From contig CM076947.1 of assembly GCA_039566865.1 (NCBI GenBank), forward strand, positions 875,501 through 939,500: DNA of 64,000 nt, written 5' to 3'. Below the pieces are notes generated by a model that had not been told where the DNA came from, searched no databases, and saw only the letters and a list, made by a program, of their open reading frames with translations. This document shows, piece after piece, positions 11,415-22,424 of this stretch. The stretch is from Aurelia coerulea (lineage: Eukaryota > Cnidaria > Scyphozoa > Semaeostomeae > Ulmaridae). The translations under genes were made by a program, and so were the position numbers. Positions within the stretch are counted from its first letter, which is position 1. The number at the start of each line of letters is the position of its first letter.

Positions 11415-12494
11415 ATGCAGCACCTTAAACATATGAACCGTGAGTTGGAAGAGCTAGGCACTGGCACAAACGAAACCAATCGTGACATAAATGCTGAAGC
11501 TTATACATCATGGCCTACATTGTCAAGAAATATTAACGAAATATCGGAGGGAAAATTCAAAGGAATATCCACAATTGAAGGAGAAAGACGCACACGCCGA
11601 TCAGCTACAGATGAAGGGGACATGACTCATTTCACTACTGTTCACAATAGACTCCAAAGTTTTTCAAAAAATTATGCACAACTTATCGAAATCCGTGTAC
11701 TGCAAAATGAGAAGCATCCATATCCGAGTGTGATAAAGTCGATGGCAGGCTGTTTTGACTTGAATCTGCTTTATGAAGCCTCAAATAACAATGATTTCTT
11801 ACAGCATGAATATGGCGTACAGTCCTTGAAGACCATTATGGGTTTTACAAAGATCCAAGAAGTACAACGACAGATCATCATAGCACAATACAGCATATTT
11901 AAGCAGCAATTGCTGGAAATCATAAGCGATGATGATCCAACTTGTCCTGGCAACAACGTCTATCTGTACGAGGCTCATCGTTGCTCAAAATTGTGCACGA
12001 GTTCAAGGCCACAACAGTGCAAAGATTGTCGGTCAATCGAATTGCCAAAAAAGCTAATAACAATGAAATTTCTGCATATGTTTTTAAAGTAGAGTTCACT
12101 GTATTCTGGGATAGAAGATTTATTGCACCTGTTCCTTCGTTGCGCTCTAAAAACACACGTTGAATCAGTTGCAGAATCTATGGGCAGCAGCATCGACTTT
12201 CACAGTGATAAAAGAAGGAGGATTGATGTAAGAGTCGTTGGAGAGGAAAGTATGATCCACTGGAATGGTCCTCCTGTTAATAAAGCCAATGATCAGTTAG
12301 AATCAGCTCTTGATAGACATTTTGGTGGAAGAAGAAACTGGCATTTCATTACACGGCAAAACAAGCCAGAATCGACTGTCATTTCACGTCTGAAAAGAGA
12401 CACTGTTCGTGTTCCATGGGTATCTCAAGCGTATCACAAAAAACTTCTTTGTCCTCCCAAGTTGATCCTCGGCCTATTCTTCCTCGATTCATAG
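11415..12494 (+). pseudogene. Unassigned repeat-associated protein, one nonsense codon
   Basis: One reading frame covers 360 codons with a single TAG at 12,090-12,092. Upstream: helical sequence (IIAQYSIFKQQLLEIISDDD) and a Cys-rich stretch (CSKLCTSSRPQQCKDC). Downstream of the stop it continues in frame as LYSGIEDLLHLFLRC, then HVESVAESMGSSID and IHWNGPPVNKANDQLESALD. The ESVAESMGS...WNGPP...RxFGG...WHF layout recalls an unnamed C-terminal domain seen with transposon-like genes in invertebrates, from memory only; I do not know its function. The first codon is unlikely to be the true start, since the frame probably continues an exon. Confidence 0.5.
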
Positions 12495-12559
12495 CGTATA
12501 GAATGACCAAATTAATATGAATAACAGTTTAGAAGGAATAAATATATGTGAAGATAACA

Positions 12560-12800
12560 CAACTTCAGTGCATGAGGTCCGAATCTAACCTAGTTTCGCC
12601 CCAGGTTTGCGTTTACACAACATTTTCCAAAACTAACCCAGGTTCGACCCAGGGCGAACCCACCTCCTAAGGTTGGTTAGTTTAACCTGGGGCAAACCCA
12701 GGTTAGTAGCGTTCACACTACAAAAATCTAACCTAGGTTATTTTAACCCAGGTCCGCCACGGGTTAGTTTGTGTTGTGAGAACAGGGCTCATGTTCAAAT
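12560..12800. repeat. AACCCAGGTT-rich repeat
   Basis: Short motifs such as aacccaggtt, taacctgggg and ctaacctaggtta alternate in both orientations, with the phrase gcgttcacac between them. This palindromic spacing is typical of a small satellite-like or foldback element. I see no target duplication. Confidence 0.5.
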
Positions 12801-12860
12801 GATTTGCCTGAATGAAATTGGCATTTTAATTCCCAAAATTTTCTCAAGAAACAAAGCCCC

Positions 12861-13555
12861 TTAACCCTATCCAGACAAGGGGGGGGGCACAAAGTGCCCC
12901 CCAAGTAAACTTTTCCACACAGCTTGTCAAGTATCTCTAGAATAGTCTAGCTTTTTTGTGACTTTTAGGTTTCTATCTAGGAGACATCTTTTCATGTCAA
13001 TTTCAAACATTTTTGACACTGATTCCAGGGGCCAACACATGACTTTAAATTGAGTGCTCTGCAAAATAAATACCTTTTAAGTCATAGCTTTGGAACCACT
13101 GGCTCTATGACAATGAGACAAACATTGTTGAACTCGTTTTGAAACAAGCTTTCATTTGATATATAGTTTATTGATTTTATATGATGTCATCAACAATTGG
13201 TTGTTGTGCATGCGTACTAATGAAAAACCATGTTATGCTTCATTTAAAAAAAAAATGAGTGACATAATATGATGCAGCAGGTCTTTTTATGTATATTTAG
13301 CATTTTTTTTTTTAAAGTAATTTATAATCAATTTTAGACAAAATTGCTCCTTTTTTCGCACAAAATAAATAAATGCTGACATCAGCAAAAATATCAGTGT
13401 TATAAAGCACAAATTTCAAAATAAGAATTGCAAGGATATAATCCTTCTATGTTTCAAATATCACATCGATATATTTTATCAATTTGGAGATACAATGCGA
13501 CAAAGTGCTTGTGGTTTTACACCCAAATTAGCAACATTTGCTGACGTCAGCACTT
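12861..13555. mobile_element. TTAA-type element, left end present, right end not seen
   Basis: TTAA followed by CCCTATCCAGACAAGGGGG and a G-run/C-run hairpin (ggggggggcacaaagtgcccccc, in part), the same left end as the 19.7-kb element. The body holds tgacatcagca/tgacgtcagca motifs shared with the relatives. No matching GGATAGGG right end is visible before 13,560, where a different repeat begins, so the copy is probably truncated. Confidence 0.6.
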
Positions 13556-13559
13556 AACC

Positions 13560-13773
13560 ACGTGACATAAACAAAAACAAATGACTCCATTGGCAATGTG
13601 TTATCTATAATTTGACATTGCCTATTGAAATATGTGTTCATGCTAATCAACTGCTTTCTACTTTTCCACAAAATTGCTGCTGCTTTTTGCACCAGCACTT
13701 TTTTTGAAACTTCACATGTAGAACAGTGAGGCACACCAACATCCTTATCATTTATGTTCAGCGCATTTAGCAG
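13560..13773 (-). repeat. Interspersed repeat, inverted copy of 34.2-34.5 kb
   Basis: Read on the minus strand, this matches 34,215-34,460 closely (caatgtcaaattatagataa, gctaaatgcgctgaacataa, aaaagcagcagcaatttt). Relative to the 34-kb copy it lacks about 60 bp between the two halves. It stops within a few bases of the 28S fragment, so the rRNA/R2 insertion lies at or in a copy of this repeat. No function recognised. Confidence 0.75.
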
Positions 13774-14016
13774 AATTGGCTCTAAGGATTGGGTCTGTTG
13801 GGCTGGGACTTGAAGCAGGTGGTCTGGTCCTTGACTGGCTGTGGCTCGCAAGAGCTACTGCTGGACTCGGAAGAGACTGTCGGTGAATGGGCCCAGCTTT
13901 GCCAGTGATGGCAGTTCGGCAGGCAATTAACAACCAACTTAGAACTGGTACGGACAAGGGGAATCCGACTGTTTAATTAAAACAAAGCATTGCGATGGCC
14001 GGAAACCATGTTGACG

Positions 14017-14050
<34 letters not shown>

Positions 14051-14066
14051 AGTGAAGAAATTCAAC

Positions 14067-14104
<38 letters not shown>

Positions 14105-14105
14105 C
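13774..14105 (+). rRNA. 28S rRNA gene fragment up to the R2 target
   Basis: From ttggctctaaggattgggtc through cttagaactggtacggacaa, gactgtttaattaaaacaaa, gtgatttctgcccagtgctc and cgcgggtaaacggcgggagt to aactatgactctct, this is the conserved 28S region just upstream of the R2 insertion site. The next bases of 28S (taaggtagcc) are absent. Instead the last 12 bases, ctatgactctct, are repeated (14,105-14,116) and R2-like sequence follows. About 330 bp only, so not a functional rRNA gene. Confidence 0.93.
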
Positions 14106-17100
14106 TATGACTCTCTCTTCGTCGCCAAAGCCTTGTCGCATTGAACAAAATGTTCGATCAGTGAAGCTGATGGAGTGGCCTGGGGGAGATGTGCCTGTGG
14201 GTACTTCGCCTGATGGCGAAAACAGAGTATAACCTTCTTTCATTAGGCGGACATACTGGGAACCTCATTAATGATTGACAGATAGACCGGAGTTGCTCCC
14301 CGTCCTGCTGGAGTTTGAGATATGAGTGGGTCAGGCGTTGTGCCTGAAAGGAAACATCTAGAATAGTAAAAGTCTTGGTACATGATACTACTCCGTAAGC
14401 AGGCAAGAAGAAGCACACGGTGACTGAAAGTGTACCCGAGTGGCGTAAAGAACCTCAAGTACACACAGCAATTAATCAATACTATGTTCGTCCATGATTG
14501 GTGCACCCAAAAGGAATCTGTGTGTTCCTGCCTTAACCTGATCCGTGGTCTATGAGGACGTTCAAATCACTTGTTGGTCAGAATATCCTCAGACCTTCTC
14601 CTCACTTACAGTCTGTTCCAAAGGCAGAGGTTGGTAATCATCTGTGTTGTTCCGGCTGAGAGGGCTCCCGTGTACGTCTCTATGTTCTATAGAAGGTACC
14701 ATGGTCTAACCCATCTATAGGGGGGTGACAAATAGGCGGGGCTAACCCCCCTTCCTGTTAAATATCGGGTTCCAAGACGAGATAATAGAGAAAGTGTCGG
14801 TGCTGCCGCCGCGGCATCACCCAATGTGACAATGGTACCTGAGGCAGATCCTGCCACACAATTCGGTTGTGCACTTTGCGGAAGTGTGTACAAAAGTAAA
14901 AGTGGGTTAAGCCTGCACCAGCGACGGGCGCACCCGGAGTATTACCACTCCAAAAACCTTCCAACAGAACGTACTAAAGGCAGGTACTCATGTGAGACCC
15001 TGCTAATGATTGCGCGAGAAGAAGTGCGGATTACGCAGCTGATTTCAAAAACGTCCACCATGTATCAGCTGCTCCGAACCGCATTTCCTAACTTCTCGGT
15101 GGACCAATTGAAATACGTAAGAAACAAGCAAGGGCTTTACAAGGAATTGCTTGTCGAAATTCGAACAAAACAGCTAACCGAAATCACAGCTCCGGTTGCT
15201 GATGATGAGTGTCATACAATCGGATGCCGTACCAGATGATTGGGCGCAGCAATTGCGCGCTTCGATCTCAGATGACCATCTTCACTGCGATATTGACTGG
15301 GAGAATATAAAGCCCGGTCAACCTACCACGCAGTCTCGAGAAATCATCGATAAAGAGTTTGAGGCATGGGTCCTTTCGTTGGCAATTCCTGCCCCTAAGG
15401 ATGCGCCGGCATTCCAACGCCGAACAAACGCTCCCAAGACAGGCAGAGCGTTGCGTAGACATCAGTACACCCAGGTACAACGGTTGTACAAGAAGGATCG
15501 GAAACGGTGTGCACAAGAGGTGCTTTCTGGGAATTGGAGAGCAGAAAAGACAACTTCTGTTCCGCTCGATGAGATGGAACAACCTTGGCGTGAGATAATG
15601 GAAACTCCTCCATTGGCGGATGACAGGACTCCGCCATCTGCAGGACCAATTTTATGAGATTTAGTAGCTCCGGTTACATGTGATGACGTCAAGAAAGTGC
15701 TCAAGGTGATGAATAAGAGTTCACCTGGACCTGACAGGTTGCCGTATGCGGCATTTAAGAAGATGGACCCTGAAGTGTTGGCAAGCCACTTCAATCTGTG
15801 GCAATACGCTTCAACACCTCCAGACATGCTCTGCATTGGCAGAACCATCTTCTTGGAAAAGGTGATGAATACAAATCGTCCCTTGGAGCACAGACCTATT
15901 ACGATAGCATCATTTATCATTAGATGCTATCACAAGGTTATGGCTAATAGACTTGAGCAAAGACTCCCATTCAATGTCCGGCAGAAAGGTTCCATGAAAG
16001 GGGATGGAGCGGCTCAGAATGTGTGGCTGCTAGGATCCATTCTCAGCGAGTGTAAGGAAAAGTTGAAACCAGTTCCACTGTGTTTCATCGATGTGAAGAA
16101 AGCTTTCGATTCCGTAAGTCATCAGTCACTATTGTTAGCAGCTCAGCATTTGGGTGTCCCTCCACCTTTGTTGGAGTACCTTCGAGAGTTCAACGGTAAA
16201 TCTCGAACGGTATTTGAGATCAATGGTGCTCGGAGTAGTACCGTAAAAGTGGCCCTAGGAGTGAAGCAAGGAGACCCTCTATCAAGTTATCTTTTTAACT
16301 CGGTATTGGATATGGCCCTCGCGGATCTCTATGAAGGTATAGGCGTTGAGGTAAACAGCTGTAGGATTAACAACTTGGCTTACGCTGATGACGTTATTCT
16401 ACTGGCCAGCACTCCAGAAGGTCTTCAGAGTCAAATGGATGCATTAGTAGTCAACTTGGAGATGGGTGGCCTCAGAATCAGTGCCGGCGCTGATGGTAAG
16501 TCCGCGAGCATGAGAGTTGTTGTAGACGGGAAGGCGAAAAAGTGGTGGGTTGATGCAAATGGTTCCGGCAATGTCTGTCACTGCAGAATGCAAATACTTT
16601 GGCATTCAGGTATCTGCTACTGGCAACCGCTTGAAGGTCACGGAGGTGTTAGACGAAAGGTCGAGTAACCTCTCAAGAGTTCCTTTGAAGCCAGAGCAGA
16701 GGCTGTATTTATTAAGTACATATCTCTTGCCCAAGCTCTATCACCAGTTGGTGCTCACCGGACCGTCGGACAAGCTACTTCAGTGGCTTGACGTCTGCAT
16801 TCGATCTGCAGTGCGGAATGGCTAAGGCTACCAAGAGATACACCGACTGCCTACTTTCACGCCAATAGCGAGGATGGTGGACTAAAAATCCAATCCCTCC
16901 GATGCTCAGTACCACTCATGGGAAAACAAAGGCTGGAAAAACTTATTGCAAGTAATGACCCAGCCGTATTAGCAACGAGGAGTACTCTTCGCCACTTGAA
17001 GATTCTCAGGAGGAGTGAGAAAGTTCCTGCCATTGGCCAGGCTATAGCTACATCCAAAGTGGCACAGCGTATCGCTTGGAGGAATCTTCTGATCTCGAGT

Positions 17101-17700
17101 GTTGATGGTCAAGGGTTGGCATCTCATCGCAAAGTCCCCAATATCCATAATTGGATTACTAGTGGAAGCTCGCTCATGACTGGAAAGGAGTTCATTGGTT
17201 GCATCCAGGTGCGTGGTAACACCTTACAAACTGGTCTCAGAAGTACTCGAGGAAGAAACAGAACATCTACCAGCTAACCATTAACCAAGAGTCTGTCATA
17301 GCGATTGAAACCGGTATCTGAAAACCGGATCTTGTCGTATGGAAGGATGAGAATGCATGGGTTGTTGATGTCACCATTGTTGCCGATGACGCTAACTTGA
17401 ATGAGTGCTGTGATAGGAAAGCTAAATACTATGAATCACCCAAAATTACATCTTGGGTGAAGAGTCTAACTGGTTCGAATTTGGTTGTATACAAAAGACT
17501 GGCGATCAATTGGCGAAGAGCGATGGCTCCTGATGCCTTCAAGCTCTTGAGGGAGGCGTTCTATCTGTGAATGGATGATATACAGATCTTATCTGTGACG
17601 ACATTGACGGGTGGCTTTTACTCGTACATGGCCTTCAAAAGGGGCACGTATATCGTGTTGGTCATGCATGTATAATTGATATGTATAGAAATCTTGGAAG
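14106..17700 (+). mobile_element. R2-like non-LTR retrotransposon, decayed
   Basis: Element body: a 5' leader (14,106 to about 14,735), a coding region with N-terminal zinc finger, reverse transcriptase and C-terminal restriction-like endonuclease (to 17,570), and a short 3' leader. Its 5' end abuts 28S rRNA at the canonical R2 target, but the downstream 28S sequence (tagccaaatgcctcg) is not found after the 3' end. So this is not a normal insertion in an rDNA unit. The 3' boundary is approximate. R2 leaders often start with an HDV-like ribozyme; the leader has hairpins (ttcgcctgatggcgaa near 14,206), but I could not fold it. Confidence 0.85.
14736..17570 (+). pseudogene. R2-like ORF: zinc finger, RT, RLE endonuclease
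   Basis: Encodes the protein that nicks the 28S gene and primes reverse transcription there. A C2H2 finger (CALCGSVYKSKSGLSLHQ, then H) at about 14,865 is followed by a Myb-like stretch. RT motifs run from NKSSPGPDRLPYAAF (15,711) through CFIDVKKAFDSVSHQS, GVKQGDPLSSYLFN and LAYADDVILLAS (about 16,375). The endonuclease is KPDLVVWK...WVVDVTIV (17,322-17,390) with K following, ending at TGA 17,568-17,570. Damage: frameshifts near 15,195-15,235, 16,560-16,660 and 16,815; TGA at 15,655 and 17,319. Only about 25 codons separate TRGR from KPDLV, so the CCHC knuckle usual there appears deleted. No clear ATG opens the frame; upstream it is closed by TAG just before 14,736. Confidence 0.88.
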
Positions 17701-17778
17701 CATGCAGTGGTTGCAGGAGATCTATGTTTCAAAGGACGGCCCAGATAATCCAACGCATCACCGAAAGAGTGAAAACAT

Positions 17779-18156
17779 TTGGAAAACGGACATAAAGAGC
17801 CAGATGTAAAGCCTGGCATGCGCAGATTTCCTTCTGACAGGGAAATGGAGCAAGCTTGGAACAGTGGATACATTGACAGCCGTGATGTATTGAAGAAGAT
17901 TAAAAACCAACATCTGGACAAGCTGCATGATGAAAGGGAAGAAGGAAATGTTCTCGACGAAATGTTGACCAACAGTGATTACCCAGATGATAGTCAGAAA
18001 CCAAGTGCAGCAGAAAGTCTTCCAGGTGATGACACAGTTTCAGATTTTTCCGAACTTGCATTGCATCTGAGGATGACATCTGATCAGGACCTTGGGAATA
18101 GCCAAGATCCAGAGTCCAACAAAGGAGTTCTAATGAAACATCACATAAAAATGTAG
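17779..18156 (+). CDS. Hypothetical acidic ORF
   Basis: 125 codons, charged and probably largely disordered (FPSDREMEQAWNSGYIDSRD, then HLRMTSDQDLGNSQDPESN). No domain recognised. It lies just downstream of the R2-like element and upstream of a second unassigned ORF on the same strand; a short TACG-rich repeat separates them. The two could be exons of one gene, but I see no convincing donor and acceptor pair. Confidence 0.25.
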   Translation: MENGHKEPDVKPGMRRFPSDREMEQAWNSGYIDSRDVLKKIKNQHLDKLHDEREEGNVLDEMLTNSDYPDDSQKPSAAESLPGDDTVSDFSELALHLRMTSDQDLGNSQDPESNKGVLMKHHIKM

Positions 18157-18187
18157 CACAGGAAAAACAAAGATGTGTCAGCTTAAC

Positions 18188-18236
18188 AGACGACGTACGT
18201 AGTATGTACGTAGCAGTAGTACGACGTACGTAGCAG
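18188..18236. repeat. GACGTACGTAG-type short repeat
   Basis: Three or four copies of the self-complementary motif acgtacgtag, spaced by agtatg or cagtag. Likely a small simple-sequence expansion. Confidence 0.7.
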
Positions 18237-18271
18237 TTGGTGCTGCACACAAATCAACAATTTGTTCTATC

Positions 18272-18610
18272 TTGAACTCAAACCCAGACTCAATTTCCAA
18301 GGATCGACTTAAACGAGTAAAGAGCAAATTCTCTGGTAATCAAAAGATAGATGATGTGATACTACCAGAAAGTGTGGCGTTGTTTGATGATGTAGCAGTG
18401 CATGTAAGAGAGAAGGGAAAGGCCTCAGTGTATAGACTAGGTCGTGTAGTAAGGATGAGAAACCAAGCAAGAGGATGTGTTGAGTACAAAAGGCCAGCGA
18501 GTCTACCACAGCCTGAAACTTACTCAGAATTAGCATTGATTTTGAATTTATATCAGCAAGTAGAATATGGGGCATTTGTTTATACAGCCACCAAAAGCTG
18601 TTCTGCTTAA
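18272..18610 (+). CDS. Hypothetical ORF, small beta-rich domain
   Basis: 112 codons. The central part (VALFDDVAVHVREKGKASVY, then RLGRVVRMRNQARGCVEYKR) alternates hydrophobic and charged residues as in small Tudor- or SH3-like folds near the end of some transposon-encoded proteins. That is inference from pattern; I do not recognise a named family. The start ATG may be internal because the frame could continue an exon upstream. Confidence 0.3.
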   Translation: MNSNPDSISKDRLKRVKSKFSGNQKIDDVILPESVALFDDVAVHVREKGKASVYRLGRVVRMRNQARGCVEYKRPASLPQPETYSELALILNLYQQVEYGAFVYTATKSCSA

Positions 18611-18738
18611 TATATGATAGGAGTTATGATTACAAAGGTGAAGTTGATCTTTCAAGACATAGTCACAGGAGAAATATAGTCGTGAAACGAACAAAAGGCT
18701 ATTGAATTCAGCTATTGTTCGCTCTCCGATGTTGATAC

Positions 18739-19656
18739 GTGCTCGTTCCAAGTTTTCTACGTGCACACAAAATCCAAAACATGGCGTCTGCTAGTGGGAA
18801 TGACAGTGATTTTTTCTTTGGTGATGATTTGGATGCAGTTTTAGCACTTCTTGGCAAAGATTTACCTGCGGAAAATATTGATCTTGATGCAGACTTGAAT
18901 ATCCTTCTTGAAGAAATTGAGTCTGTTGCTCCTGCTGAAGGATTTTCATACGATAACTGTGGTAAAGTATGCAAAACGAAGCAAGGATTGAACCAGCACA
19001 CAGATGCAGCTCATGTTCAGTGAGATGTAGAGGCTCCTGCTCCTTTCAAACGAAAAACACCAGAACAAATGCTCCATCCACTATCTTTCAAGAAATTTAT
19101 GGAAACCAGCGTTGCTAAATTGGCTTCTCGTGAATGTTATTCAGATAAATTGCGCGCTGAGTTCTCCAACTATACAGAGGATCTCAACGATGCAGCCTCG
19201 TCCTACCAATATGTAAGAGATGTGATTGGCAGTTTCAAGGGGAATGCTGAGAAGTTCTACCCATAATCTTACAAGTGTGTGTCCTTTGAGGAGATTGTTT
19301 TCAAGGATCTTTCTCGGAGAGGCTCAATCATCTTGGGATTTGAAATTGCCAATCATGTCTTGGAAAATCTAACGGGTGCAACTGTCAAGGAAGGAAATGT
19401 TGCTTTCTGTGGTCCTATTTCCTTTTCACCTAAAGAAGTCAACATTATACAGTATCTGAGTGGCTATGTTTTTGGTACTGTTTATCGGCGCATCAGGAGA
19501 TCAAAACCTGCCAGAACTATGCTTGGACTTCAGAGTGTGAGCATTTTGCTTGCTGGAAAATCAGCTTTGGAAAGCAGCTCATCTGAATGGAATAAATTCA
19601 CAAATGCAAAGGATAGAGGAGGGCTTTGGACTGTTTCATCTGAAGTATTGAATTGT
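18739..19656 (+). pseudogene. C2H2-finger repeat-derived protein, two stops, cut by TTAA element
   Basis: One frame runs 306 codons with stops at 19,021 (TGA) and 19,264 (TAA). MASASGNDSDFFFGDD at 18,781 is a good start. An acidic N-terminus precedes a degenerate finger (YDNCGKVCKTKQGLNQHTDA, first Cys replaced by Tyr). Later segments include GYVFGTVYRRIRRSKPARTM and KDRGGLWTVSSEVLN. The family looks transposon-related, but I cannot name it. It stops at the TTAA element; joining across that element continues the frame as NC-FKISKQIHS, so the gene once extended to at least about 20,940. Confidence 0.5.
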
Positions 19657-20918
19657 TTAACCCTATCCAAACTGGGCTTTTTGAGCTACCAGAAGACTGG
19701 GGGGGCTCATTCAGCCCCCCTCTCTAAAATCGCCATTCCTTCACTTACGAAGAGGAAACTCACCATGCAGGTAGCCGTGCTTATGATCTATCATTTCTCA
19801 CAAAAAAAATTCTTAAAATAGATATGACGTCATAATTATTCAAGACCAACTGGCACGTGTCCACGAAAAAAATGAAGAAACAACTTTTTTTTAAATCTTC
19901 ATAATTTTCTAAGATTGATTCATGAAACCAAATTATGCCAATTAAAGCATTGTTATAAGGTTAAAATATACTTATAAAGTGACAAATTTGATTTTCGCAA
20001 ATCCAAGATGGCGGACACAGAGATTAAAAATCTTGTTTTTCTGAAAAATGAAAAATGCAGCTATAAAGGAGAATTTCTCCATATATTACGATGAAAACTA
20101 CTTAGATGATAAGTGATTGTTGCATACTTCATTTTTCCTTTTGAAACTTTTGTTTTAATTATTGCGAAAAATGCTGACATCAGCATTTTTTCCCAGTAGT
20201 AAGTAAATGAGTTGGAAAGAAGAAGGAAGGTGGAAATAAGGGGTTGAAGATAGTTATTTGGTGAAATTTTGATAATATCTTGACAAACTAAACATTTTCA
20301 AGTCAAAAAATTCTCACTGTAAAACAAATTCTCAAGATATGCATGAAAACTGATCGTGAATAGTACTATCTGAGGATACCCCCGGGGAATCTTATACCGT
20401 TTGCAACCAATGAGGCACAAAATTCAAACAAAATTACACAGCTTAGGTGGAAACAACCCTGTTGATCAGTTTTAGTCTATTTATTGCCGCTGTAAAACAT
20501 TTGGGGTCAAAATATCCTTGCAGAAAGACCACTAACTAATTTTTGCCATTTTCTTAAAGATGACGTCATTGATGAGGTCACGTGACACATAATTGTTCTA
20601 TTGTTCCTGGAAAAAATTAAGGAGACCTTACAAATTATAAGTTCACAACTGAAAAAGGATACTATCGAAGGATTATGAGGTGATCTGGAATTACATCCAC
20701 AAGCAGATTACCTAAAAGTTGAACTCTGAAAAAACAGCCACCCCCCCCCCCGGCCCCCTGAATTTTTTTCAAAGTTTCACACAAATTCACACTTCAAAAG
20801 GATAGAAACTAAAAGTAAAAAAACCATTTCCTGGTTCGTTGAACCAATTTGGAGCAGTGCTCAGTTAAGTAGATGGGGGGGGGGGCTGAATGAGCCCCCC
20901 CAGTCTGGATAGGGTTCA
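19657..20918. mobile_element. TTAA-type non-autonomous transposon, 1.25 kb, complete
   Basis: Inverted ends CCCTATCCAAACTGGG (19,661) and CCCAGTCTGGATAGGG (ending 20,914), each followed inward by matching G/C-run hairpins with the loop ctcattcagcc / ctgaatgag. Left flank TTAA (19,657-19,660), right flank TTCA (20,915-20,918), one mutation from a perfect TTAA duplication. The body is AT-rich without coding potential. It interrupts the preceding coding relic. Confidence 0.85.
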
Positions 20919-20940
20919 AAATAAGCAAACAAATTCACAG

Positions 20941-21484
20941 TCAGTTGGTTGTATTTTGTTCTTGGGTTAGTCTTACTTTAGATTTACTCAAAATTTCATT
21001 TTCTAGATTTCTATTTGTTGGACCAGCCTGGAATAGTTTATCATAATATTGTTTGGTTATATCCAGAATTTTTGGTGTGGTTGAATGTAATACTCCGTTT
21101 TGATCATACAAGGAAAGAATACTGTTTCCTTCGGACTTTATTTTTTCCATCCTTGAATAGTACGAAATGTTCGGTTCGTTTTCTTCAAATTTTGGTAAAC
21201 AAGCTCTTATGTTCTTTTGATTTATTAAGAAGGAGTTTCTTTTGTCTTTTTAGGATACAGACCAATTCCTTTTCTGCTTGTATTGAGAAGTTTTGATCTA
21301 ACAATGTTTTCAGTCTTGACCTTTCATTTTGTAGAGTTTTCTCAAGGTCTAAAGAAACACGTTTTTTCTGAATGGAAAACATAATGGCTATCGTTTTAAC
21401 CAGTTCTTTTGCTCTGTCCCAAAAACTCCAAGATTGATAACAATTTTCTTTTGGCCTGTCGGAAATACTTCCATTGCTCTTCAA
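20941..21484 (-). pseudogene. LINE ORF2 fragment upstream of RT
   Basis: Two minus-strand frames with a shift between them. First: SFWDRAKELVKTIAIMFSIQ then QAEKELVCILKRQKKLLLNK, the basic helical linker. Second: MEKIKSEGNSILSLYDQNGV, ITKQYYDKLFQAG, the 'expected product/ditch' stretch just before the reverse transcriptase in L1- and Tx1-like LINEs. Both the endonuclease side and the RT side are missing, so this is a short internal fragment. The clade call is tentative. Confidence 0.6.
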
Positions 21485-22424
21485 TTTCCCTTAACATTCT
21501 TTTGGCATTTTAAATTCTCGGATTTCTTAGGAAAACACTAAATTTGCCACCATTGCATTTTCGCAAATCCCTCTCGGTGTCTCTATGAATTGTTCAAACA
21601 AACTGTTCAAAAACAGCCAAATTTCCACCAATTATGTACAGTGATAGTGTAATTAAGAGTGACTTTGTGTGCTAGGATAACTTGTACACCTTTCACTTTG
21701 AAACCTTCTATCATGATTTACTTCTTTTTGTTATTTTTTCGCTGCCAACTTTGAGATTTTCAATGCGATTTTAAGGATCAATTGTCAAAAAAATAGTTGT
21801 TTCCTTTGTTTATTCATGCTTTTCCAATTACGGCCAAAATTCTGCCAACTTTTACCTTTTCGGCCAAATCATGTTAGATGGCCAAGGGTATTGAAAAAAC
21901 AACCAGGATCGAGAAAATTGGCCGTCAAATCGGCCAAATTGCAACCCTGAACAGGACTTTCACCATTAGCAGCTGAAATGCTTGCAAATCTGATAGATTT
22001 TGAGATGGTCTTTGCCGTCTTCTTTTGGTTTGGAAGAGTGTTCTGCGCATTTTGTGTTTCTGTGCTTGGATTGCCATTTTGCTCTTGCTGCAAGTCCCTG
22101 AGTCCTGCACTTGCTTTTGACGGACCAGGTCTTGAAACTGGCTTTTGTGCTGGCTGAGCGGAGCCCCTATTCGCAACCAAGGGTGTGTGGCTTGCATGCA
22201 TTATAACAAACTTCTCATCATCGTGGGGAAAATTACGTTGTTTGAGGGATCCCTCAAAGTGATGCAGTAGCTTGGAACCTGAACAGAGCTACTTAAAACT
22301 GATAGACATAATTTAGAAATGTGAAGCTTCTGTAAAAAATAGAATATTGTTCTGAAGGCACTCAATCAAAAATGACTTGTGAGGAAAATCTCTCCTTGAA
22401 ACGTAACAGTGAAATATTTGGCCT
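21485..22424. other. No gene recognised
   Basis: AT-rich spacer. A minus-strand frame at 22,201-21,869 encodes a Ser/Gln/Pro-rich peptide (AQKPVSRPGPSKASAGLRDL) that may be disordered coding sequence or chance. The phrases cggccaaaat and ttttcggccaa recur around 21,830-21,940, suggesting an old repeat. Confidence 0.4.

Noticed and set aside
13774..17570. A working rDNA unit with an R2 insertion
   Set aside because: Only about 330 bp of 28S is present, downstream 28S is missing, and an unrelated repeat precedes it.
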